Part shown: positions 1-5,727 of the stretch, in pieces
How positions within the stretch are numbered: position 1 is the stretch's first letter
Layout of the letters: every line of letters starts with the position of its first letter
Origin: Chloroflexota bacterium
GTDB lineage: Bacteria; Chloroflexota; Limnocylindria; Limnocylindrales; CSP1-4
DNA: 5,727 bases
Direction of reading: 5' to 3'
NCBI GenBank assembly: GCA_016200675.1
Contig: JACQEH010000064.1
Coordinates: forward strand, 2,866-8,592
Made by a program: the position numbers and the translations under genes
The notes under the pieces: generated by a model
Databases searched by the model: none
What the model saw: only the letters and a program-made list of their open reading frames with translations
Told to the model about the DNA's origin: nothing

Positions 1-2
1 CG

Positions 3-2191
<2,189 letters not shown>

Positions 2192-2195
<4 letters not shown>

Positions 2196-2726
2196 GGTTC
2201 AGCGAGGCGGCGGCACGGCTGGCGACCCTCCCGGAGCAGATGCCGGCGCCGCCTGCCGCGCTGATGCCGGTCCGCCTCGACACGGGCGAGCGGCGCCAGA
2301 CCGGCCTCGCGTCCGGGCCCGCGACGGCTCGTGCTGCCGCGGTCCTCGTGCTGATCGCGCCGCACTCCGGCCGCCCCGACGCCGAGGCCCAGGTGATTCT
2401 CATCCGGCGCGTCGACCGCGGCGGCCCCCACGCCGGCGATGTCGCCCTGCCCGGCGGCCGCATCGAAGCCGGCGATGTCGATGCCGCCGCGGCCGCCCTG
2501 CGGGAAGCGGCGGAGGAAGTCGCCCTCGATCCGGAAGAAGCCCGAGGTCGCGGCGATCATCAGGGCGCCCCTTGCGGCCTTCATCGCGGGTGCGCCGATC
2601 GAGCTGGTCGAGGCGGAGATCCGGGGCTTCCGGCTCCGCTACGGCGCCTACCCGACGAACGGCCTCCGGGTCTGGGGCGCGACGGCACGCATCCTGGGCC
2701 AGCTCGGGGCGATCCTCGGGAGCTGA
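2192..2726 (+). pseudogene. Nudix hydrolase, CoA pyrophosphatase (NudL/YeaB) type, interrupted by frameshift and internal deletion
   Basis: Enzymes of this family cleave the diphosphate of CoA. The first part is read in the frame of the ATG at 2240: it has VILIRR, then PHAGDVALPGG, and the Nudix box from GGR (2453) to REAAEE (2501-2518), spaced as in NudL-type CoA pyrophosphatases. After VALDPEE (to 2539) this frame loses all resemblance. The tail resumes one base later in another frame at PEVAAIIRAPLAAF (from 2541) and runs through LRYGAY and VWGATARILGQLGAIL to a TGA at 2724-2726. About 40 residues normally lying between these parts are absent, so a deletion of a length not divisible by three fits better than a single-base slip. 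The start is uncertain. Family-like residues RFSEAAARLATLPEQ precede the ATG and could start at a CTG (2192) overlapping the clpB stop, with GGGGAG at 2178-2183 as ribosome site. ATG 2240 is the canonical alternative. It could be a pseudogene or an assembly error. Confidence 0.8.
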
Positions 2727-2738
2727 CCGAAGGCCCGG

Positions 2739-2758
2739 CCGCCGTCTCGTGGAGGCGG
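2739..2758. terminator. Possible hairpin in the gap between convergent genes
   Basis: In the 48-base gap between the end of the Nudix gene and the end of the minus-strand cupin gene, CCGCC (2739-2743) pairs with GGCGG (2754-2758). After one G/A mismatch there are two more pairs (T-G, C-G), closing a TCGT loop. The position suits a terminator serving both directions, but no T-run follows on either strand and GC-rich DNA makes short stems by chance, so this is only a candidate. Confidence 0.22.
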
Positions 2759-2774
2759 AGGAGGCCGGACCTCG

Positions 2775-3254
2775 TCAGCGGGGCTCGCCCTGCGTCCGAT
2801 CCTGGCGATCCGGATGATCCGGACGTTCCACGAGGTGGCCCTCGCCGCGCGCCACCTGCCTCGCGTCGCCCGGACCGAGGCGTCGCGCCGCTCCCTCCAG
2901 GATCGACCCAAGGGTCGAATCGTCGGCGCCGGCGAACTCCACCACGATTGCCCGCATCTCGGTGTGGTCGGTCCAGGCAGCGTGGGTCACGCCCGCCGGC
3001 CAGAGGACCGCCTCGCCGGCCGCGACCCGTCGCCGCTCGTCGCCGACGACCACCCAGCCGCCGCCCTCGATGACGCAGAACCAGGTCGTGTTCGGGTTGT
3101 CGTGCGGTGCGATCGCGCCGCCGCGGGTGAAGGCCAGCTCGGAGATCAGGCCGCGGCGGTCGGAGTGGATCACCTGGCCGGTGAGGCCGTGCGTCCCCGG
3201 TGGACCCTCGGGTCGCCGGAAGCCGACGCCGAAGCGACGGACCTCGATGGGCAT
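2775..3254 (-). CDS. Small single-domain cupin protein
   Basis: This 159-residue protein starts at ATG 3254-3252, with a G-run (5'-GCGGGGG-3' on the minus strand) a few bases upstream as a weak ribosome site, and ends at TGA 2777-2775. It has one cupin beta-barrel domain at about residues 25-110. Motif 2 is canonical, GEAVLWPAGVTH (residues 80-91, His91 at 2982-2984). Motif 1 is altered: HDNPNTTWFCVIEGG keeps the first His (His51, 3102-3104), but the second His of the usual HxH is Asn53 and the usual Glu is not in place, so a metal site would be incomplete or different. No signal peptide or membrane segment is seen. The last 40 or so residues are charged and low in complexity, partly from a 9-base repeat. 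It lies 45 bases after the minus-strand membrane protein gene and is probably cotranscribed with it. Cupin folds serve as enzymes, sugar-binding proteins and sensors, so the substrate cannot be named. Confidence 0.8.
   Translation of the reverse strand: MPIEVRRFGVGFRRPEGPPGTHGLTGQVIHSDRRGLISELAFTRGGAIAPHDNPNTTWFCVIEGGGWVVVGDERRRVAAGEAVLWPAGVTHAAWTDHTEMRAIVVEFAGADDSTLGSILEGAARRLGPGDARQVARGEGHLVERPDHPDRQDRTQGEPR
2797..2823. repeat. Three imperfect 9-base tandem units
   Basis: The + strand reads CGATCCTGG, CGATCCGGA, TGATCCGGA in direct succession. On the minus strand this codes for the Pro-Asp-His-Pro-Asp-Arg-Gln-Asp-Arg stretch near the C terminus of the cupin protein. The unit length keeps the frame, so copy number could vary without breaking the gene. 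It suggests that the tail is under little constraint. Confidence 0.5.
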
Positions 3255-3299
3255 GCAGCCCCCGCGCCGGCGGGCGGCGAGGCGCGCGTCCGGGCCGGC

Positions 3300-3728
3300 T
3301 CAGCGCCGGCGGCGGCGCGAGCCTCGGGAGCGAATGGTCGCCTCGGGCCGGGACGCCTTCTGGCGATTCTGGTAGCGGAGCCGCGCCAGCTGGGCCTCGT
3401 AGGCGGCGAAGAGCGGCGGGTAGTGCCGGAAGCGGACCCACAGGAGGGTGCCGAGGCCGGCGGCCTCGATCGCGAGGACGACCGCGAAGTCGAACAGGAA
3501 GGTCACGGCGATCACGATGAGCATGAACGTGATGAGGCCGGTCCAGAGGAGCCACTCCCACATGTCGGTGTAGAGGCGGTGCCGATGGAGCGCGCGCGTC
3601 CGGACGTTGTAGAGGATGACGAGCAGGACCAGGAGGACGAGCGAGGCCGCCAGGGTCGGGAAGTAGAGGTCCGGGAAGAGCGTCGCCGAGAACGGGCGCC
3701 AGAGGTACTCCCAAGGCGGCAGGGTCAC
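3300..3728 (-). CDS. Unrecognised small integral membrane protein with three predicted membrane segments
   Basis: I do not recognise this 142-residue protein. The minus-strand frame is open far upstream through purH. The start was set at GTG 3728-3726 because AGGAGA lies four bases before it and the protein becomes hydrophobic right after it (MTLPPWEYLWRPFSATLF). Hydrophobic stretches at about residues 22-40 (LYFPTLAASLVLLVLLVILY), 58-78 and 80-98 look like membrane helices. Between the first two lies a basic loop, VRTRALHRHR. The C-terminal 40 residues are soluble and strongly basic, with LARLRYQNRQ and a final run of five Arg before TGA 3302-3300. By the positive-inside rule the Arg/His loop and the tail should both be cytoplasmic, but they are separated by two helices, which is consistent. 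There is no signal peptide and no catalytic motif. It is probably the first gene of a unit with the cupin gene 45 bases downstream, divergent from purH. Confidence 0.8.
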   Translation of the reverse strand: MTLPPWEYLWRPFSATLFPDLYFPTLAASLVLLVLLVILYNVRTRALHRHRLYTDMWEWLLWTGLITFMLIVIAVTFLFDFAVVLAIEAAGLGTLLWVRFRHYPPLFAAYEAQLARLRYQNRQKASRPEATIRSRGSRRRRR

Positions 3729-3732
3729 GATC

Positions 3733-3738
3733 TCTCCT
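3733..3738 (-). promoter_or_regulatory. Ribosome binding site fixing the GTG start of the membrane protein gene
   Basis: On the minus strand AGGAGA is followed by GATC and then GTG (3728-3726). This is the only strong Shine-Dalgarno match near the onset of the hydrophobic protein. It decides the start in a frame that stays open for more than 500 codons upstream. Confidence 0.7.
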
Positions 3739-3740
3739 GG

Positions 3741-3755
3741 TGGTCGGGCCGACCA
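3741..3755. promoter_or_regulatory. Perfect 7-base dyad upstream of the membrane protein gene
   Basis: TGGTCGG (3741-3747) and CCGACCA (3749-3755) are exact reverse complements around one G. The dyad sits two bases upstream of the ribosome site of the minus-strand gene and downstream of its likely transcription start. It could be an operator for a dimeric repressor. With a one-base spacer it is less suited to an RNA hairpin, since loop closure would cost the inner pairs. A role is not shown. Confidence 0.4.
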
Positions 3756-3777
3756 GAGGCGTCGGGCCGGGCGAGCG

Positions 3778-3806
3778 TGGAGTATGCCATGACCCGGGGC
3801 TATACT
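3778..3806 (+). promoter_or_regulatory. Probable sigma70-type promoter of purH
   Basis: TATACT (3801-3806) matches the -10 consensus at five of six positions. TGGAGT (3778-3783), 17 bases upstream, is a weak -35 with three matches. Transcription would begin near 3813, leaving about 40 bases before the purH TTG. This A/T-containing patch stands out in very GC-rich DNA. It also argues against ATG 3789 as the purH start, since that codon would lie upstream of the transcript. Confidence 0.5.
3781..3806 (-). promoter_or_regulatory. Possible divergent promoter of the membrane protein/cupin unit, overlapping the purH promoter
   Basis: On the minus strand CATACT (complement of 3781-3786) is a four-of-six match to a -10 box and would place a transcript start near 3774, about 46 bases before the GTG. 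No good -35 is visible. AGTATGCC (3781-3788) and GGCTATACT (3798-3806) form an inverted repeat with one extra base, so the two -10 boxes are the outer arms of one dyad. Confidence 0.3.
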
Positions 3807-3839
3807 CGGCCCGAGTCGCGCGGCCGGATGACGGCGGAT

Positions 3840-3848
3840 GGAGGAGGA
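3840..3848 (+). promoter_or_regulatory. Ribosome binding site deciding the TTG start of purH
   Basis: GGAGGAGGA ends three bases before TTG 3852, so the first GGAGG has a six- to seven-base spacer. From the TTG the protein reads M-RALLSV, which is where PurH proteins normally begin. The in-frame ATGs at 3789 and 3828 lack a comparable site and would add residues absent from the family. Confidence 0.75.
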
Positions 3849-3851
3849 CGC

Positions 3852-5399
3852 TTGCGAGCGCTGCTGTCGGTCGCCACGCGCGACGGGATCACCGCCTTCG
3901 CGCGCGACCTCCAGGCCCTCGACGTCGAGCTGTTCGCGACCGATGGCACCCGCGAGCACCTCGCCGCCGACGGCGTCGAGGCCGGCCCGATCTCGAGCCT
4001 GACCGGCGTTCCGGCCCTCCTCGGCGGCCAGGTCAAGACCTTCCACCCGGCGGTCTACGCCGGGATCCTCGCTCGCCGGGACAAGCCCGAGCAGCTCGCC
4101 GAGCTGGCCGAGCAGGGCCTGGGCACGATCGACCTCGTCGTCGTCAACGTGAAGCCGTTCGGGGCGGAGATCGGGCGGAGCCTCGTCGGGATCGAGCAGG
4201 CGATCGAGATGATCGACGTCGGGGGCGCGGCCCTCCTCGGCGCGGCGGCTCGCAACGCGGCCGGCGTCGCGGCCGTTCCCAGCCCCGAGCATTACCCGCG
4301 CATCGTCGCCGAGCTCCGCGAGCGCGGCCTCGTCAGCCCCGAGTTCCGGGCCCAGCTGGCGGCCGAGGCCTTCGGAACCGTGGCGGCCTACCACGCCGAG
4401 ATCGCGGCTTACCTCAACCAGCTGACCGGGACGATCTTCCCGAAGCGCCTGGCGATGGTCCTCGAGAAGGTGGCCGACCTCCGCTACGGCGAGAACCCCC
4501 ACCAGCCGGCCGCCTTCTACCGCGAGACCACCCACCGCTCCGGGACCCTCGCCGACAGCAGCCAGCTCCACGGCGAGCGGCCGTCCTTCAACAACCTCCT
4601 GGATCTCGACGCCGCCTACCGCATGGCGGCCGACTTCACCGGTCCGACGGTGGCCATCGCCAAGCACACCGACCCGGTCGGCGTCGCCTCGGCCGACGAC
4701 CTCGTGGAGGCCTACCGGCGGGCCCTCGACACGGATCCCGTGGCGTCGTTCGGCGGGATCGTCGGGGTCAACCGGGAGATGGACGGGGCGACCGCCCGGG
4801 CGATCGCCCAGAGCTCGTACGAGGCGGTCATCGCCCCGGGCTTCGACCGCTCCGCGCTGGGGATCCTCAAGCAGAAGCCCGGCCTCGAGATCCTCGCCGT
4901 GCCGCCCGACCCGGCCGAGGGCATGCGCGACTACGGGATCGCCAACCTCGACTTCAAGCGCGTCGCCGGCGGCCTCCTCGTGGAGACCCTGGACACGCTG
5001 GGCCTCGACCGGGGCCAGCTCCAGGTCGTCACGAAGCGGCGACCGACGCTCGAGGAGCTGACCGACCTCCTCTTCGCCTGGCGCGCCGTCCGGCATGTCC
5101 GGTCGAACGCCGTGGTCCTGGCCCGGAACGGGGCCACCGTCGGCATCGGGGCCGGCCAGGCCAGCCGCCAGGTCTCGGTCGAGATCGCCCTTCGCCGGGC
5201 GGGCGACCGGGCCCGCCTGGCGGTCATGGCCAGCGACGCCTACTTTCCCTTCCCCGACGGGATCCAGATCGCGGCCCAGGGCGGCGTGACCGCGATCATC
5301 CAACCGGGCGGCTCGATTCGGGATGAGATGGCGATAGAAGTCGCGGATCGACACCATCTCGCGATGGTCTTCACGGGTCGGCGCCACTTCCGGCACTGA
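3852..5399 (+). CDS. purH: Bifunctional AICAR transformylase/IMP cyclohydrolase PurH, with an unusual cyclohydrolase site
   Basis: PurH carries out the last two steps of purine synthesis in the cytosol: it formylates AICAR with 10-formyltetrahydrofolate to FAICAR and closes the ring to IMP. The TTG start gives 515 residues, a normal length. The N-terminal cyclohydrolase domain (about 1-190) is recognisable from RALLSV, VKTFHPAVYAGIL, IDLVVVN and IDVGG. Against human ATIC it keeps Lys66 (here Lys62) and Asp125 (Asp122), but Tyr104 is Lys101 (NVKPF for NLYPF), Lys137 is Arg134 (AAARN for AAAKN), Arg64 is Gln60, and SVSDK has become SVATR. The transformylase domain (about 195-515) keeps RYGENPHQ (from 211), Lys271-His272, RSNAVVLA, GIGAGQ, SDAYFPFPDG and the terminal RHFRH, though KHxNPCGVA reads KHTDPVGVA. 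It is divergent from the membrane protein gene, and glpX follows after 29 bases. Identity is secure; whether the cyclohydrolase half works is open. Confidence 0.95.
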   Translation: MRALLSVATRDGITAFARDLQALDVELFATDGTREHLAADGVEAGPISSLTGVPALLGGQVKTFHPAVYAGILARRDKPEQLAELAEQGLGTIDLVVVNVKPFGAEIGRSLVGIEQAIEMIDVGGAALLGAAARNAAGVAAVPSPEHYPRIVAELRERGLVSPEFRAQLAAEAFGTVAAYHAEIAAYLNQLTGTIFPKRLAMVLEKVADLRYGENPHQPAAFYRETTHRSGTLADSSQLHGERPSFNNLLDLDAAYRMAADFTGPTVAIAKHTDPVGVASADDLVEAYRRALDTDPVASFGGIVGVNREMDGATARAIAQSSYEAVIAPGFDRSALGILKQKPGLEILAVPPDPAEGMRDYGIANLDFKRVAGGLLVETLDTLGLDRGQLQVVTKRRPTLEELTDLLFAWRAVRHVRSNAVVLARNGATVGIGAGQASRQVSVEIALRRAGDRARLAVMASDAYFPFPDGIQIAAQGGVTAIIQPGGSIRDEMAIEVADRHHLAMVFTGRRHFRH

Positions 5400-5415
5400 C
5401 CGAGCCAGGGCACGC

Positions 5416-5422
5416 TGAGGAG
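5416..5422 (+). promoter_or_regulatory. Ribosome binding site of glpX
   Basis: TGAGGAG lies six bases before ATG 5429. No promoter or terminator is visible in the 29-base gap after purH, which supports cotranscription. Confidence 0.6.
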
Positions 5423-5428
5423 CAGGCA

Positions 5429-5727
5429 ATGGAGCAGCTACTGGCCCTGGAGATGGTTCGCGTCACGGAGGCCGCCGCGATCGCGTCGGCACGGCTCATG
5501 GGTCGCGGCGACCGGATGGAGGCGGACCGGCTGGCTACCGAGGCCATGCGGGCGGCCATGGACGAGATCGAGATGGCCGGCACGATCGTCATCGGTGAGG
5601 GCGAGCGCGACAAGGCCCCGATGCTCTACATCGGCGAGCAGGTCGGCCAGGCCGCCGACGGTGCCCCCGAGGTCGACATCGCCGTCGATCCGCTCGAGGG
5701 CACGAACCTCGTGGCGACCGGCTCGGC
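5429..5727 (+). CDS. glpX: Class II fructose-1,6-bisphosphatase GlpX, 3' end cut off by the window
   Basis: GlpX hydrolyses fructose 1,6-bisphosphate to fructose 6-phosphate in gluconeogenesis; some relatives also act on sedoheptulose 1,7-bisphosphate. The 99 residues present are typical of the family N terminus: LALEMVRVTEAAAIASARLMGRGD, a conserved Asp near 33, GTIVIGEGERDKAPMLYIGE (residues 51-70) and VDIAVDPLEGTNL (82-94). The acidic residues in GEGE and DPLE correspond to the metal- and phosphate-binding site of the lithium-sensitive phosphatase superfamily. A full protein is about 320-340 residues, so roughly two thirds lie beyond the edge. The ATG is supported by TGAGGAG six bases upstream and by the family's usual N terminus. 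It begins 29 bases after purH on the same strand, probably one operon. Nothing in the visible part is unusual. Confidence 0.95.
   Translation, partial: MEQLLALEMVRVTEAAAIASARLMGRGDRMEADRLATEAMRAAMDEIEMAGTIVIGEGERDKAPMLYIGEQVGQAADGAPEVDIAVDPLEGTNLVATGS

Noticed and set aside
2545..3073. Continuation of the first Nudix frame after the frame change
   Set aside because: The residues are Pro/Arg/Gly-rich noise, whereas the conserved C-terminal Nudix residues are in the other frame and end at 2726.
2814..3851. Open frame extending purH upstream by about 345 codons on the + strand
   Set aside because: It is antisense to the cupin and membrane protein genes, has no family resemblance, and PurH begins naturally at TTG 3852 behind a strong ribosome site.
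3729..3851. Riboswitch such as a purine or PRPP type upstream of purH
   Set aside because: The expected leader is only about 40 bases, too short for these aptamers, and none of their conserved segments is visible.
3729..5429. Very long open frame on the minus strand, antisense to all of purH and continuous with the membrane protein gene
   Set aside because: Stop codons are rare on the antisense of GC-rich genes. The translation over purH is low-complexity and resembles nothing, while the + strand encodes a clear PurH. Only the part after GTG 3728 is real.

Overview
This is a GC-rich (roughly 70% by eye) chromosomal stretch of a bacterium. Synonymous third positions are nearly all G or C, and GTG and TTG serve as start codons. 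The gene set is housekeeping: chaperone, purine synthesis, gluconeogenesis. The base composition, the divergent PurH and the small unrecognised membrane protein would fit an uncultured Chloroflexota (for example Limnocylindria-like) or an actinobacterium-like lineage. The window alone cannot decide, and this placement is inference.

Layout from left to right. The + strand opens inside clpB, the disaggregase ATPase, which lacks about its first 200 residues because of the window edge and ends at 2195. Directly after it, perhaps overlapping its stop codon, lies a Nudix hydrolase of the CoA-pyrophosphatase type (2192-2726). Its N-terminal half and C-terminal tail are in different frames and the middle of the fold is missing, so it looks broken. 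Two minus-strand genes converge on it: an unrecognised three-segment membrane protein (3300-3728), then a small cupin protein (2775-3254). They are probably transcribed in that order from a promoter near 3780. A back-to-back control region (about 3729-3851) separates them from the + strand purH (3852-5399). Twenty-nine bases after purH comes glpX, the class II fructose-1,6-bisphosphatase, cut by the right edge at residue 99. purH and glpX are probably one transcript.

The known genes form no single pathway. ClpB handles protein aggregates, PurH makes the last two steps to IMP, and GlpX is a gluconeogenic phosphatase. I see no mobile element, CRISPR array, RNA gene or defence system, and no convincing new multi-gene system. 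The points most worth following are within genes: a PurH whose IMP cyclohydrolase site has lost several normally invariant residues while its AICAR transformylase site is mostly intact; a ClpB with Cys in place of the first-ring pore-loop Tyr and with a C-terminal tail of about 60 residues; and the interrupted Nudix gene. The divergent promoter region also carries two dyads.
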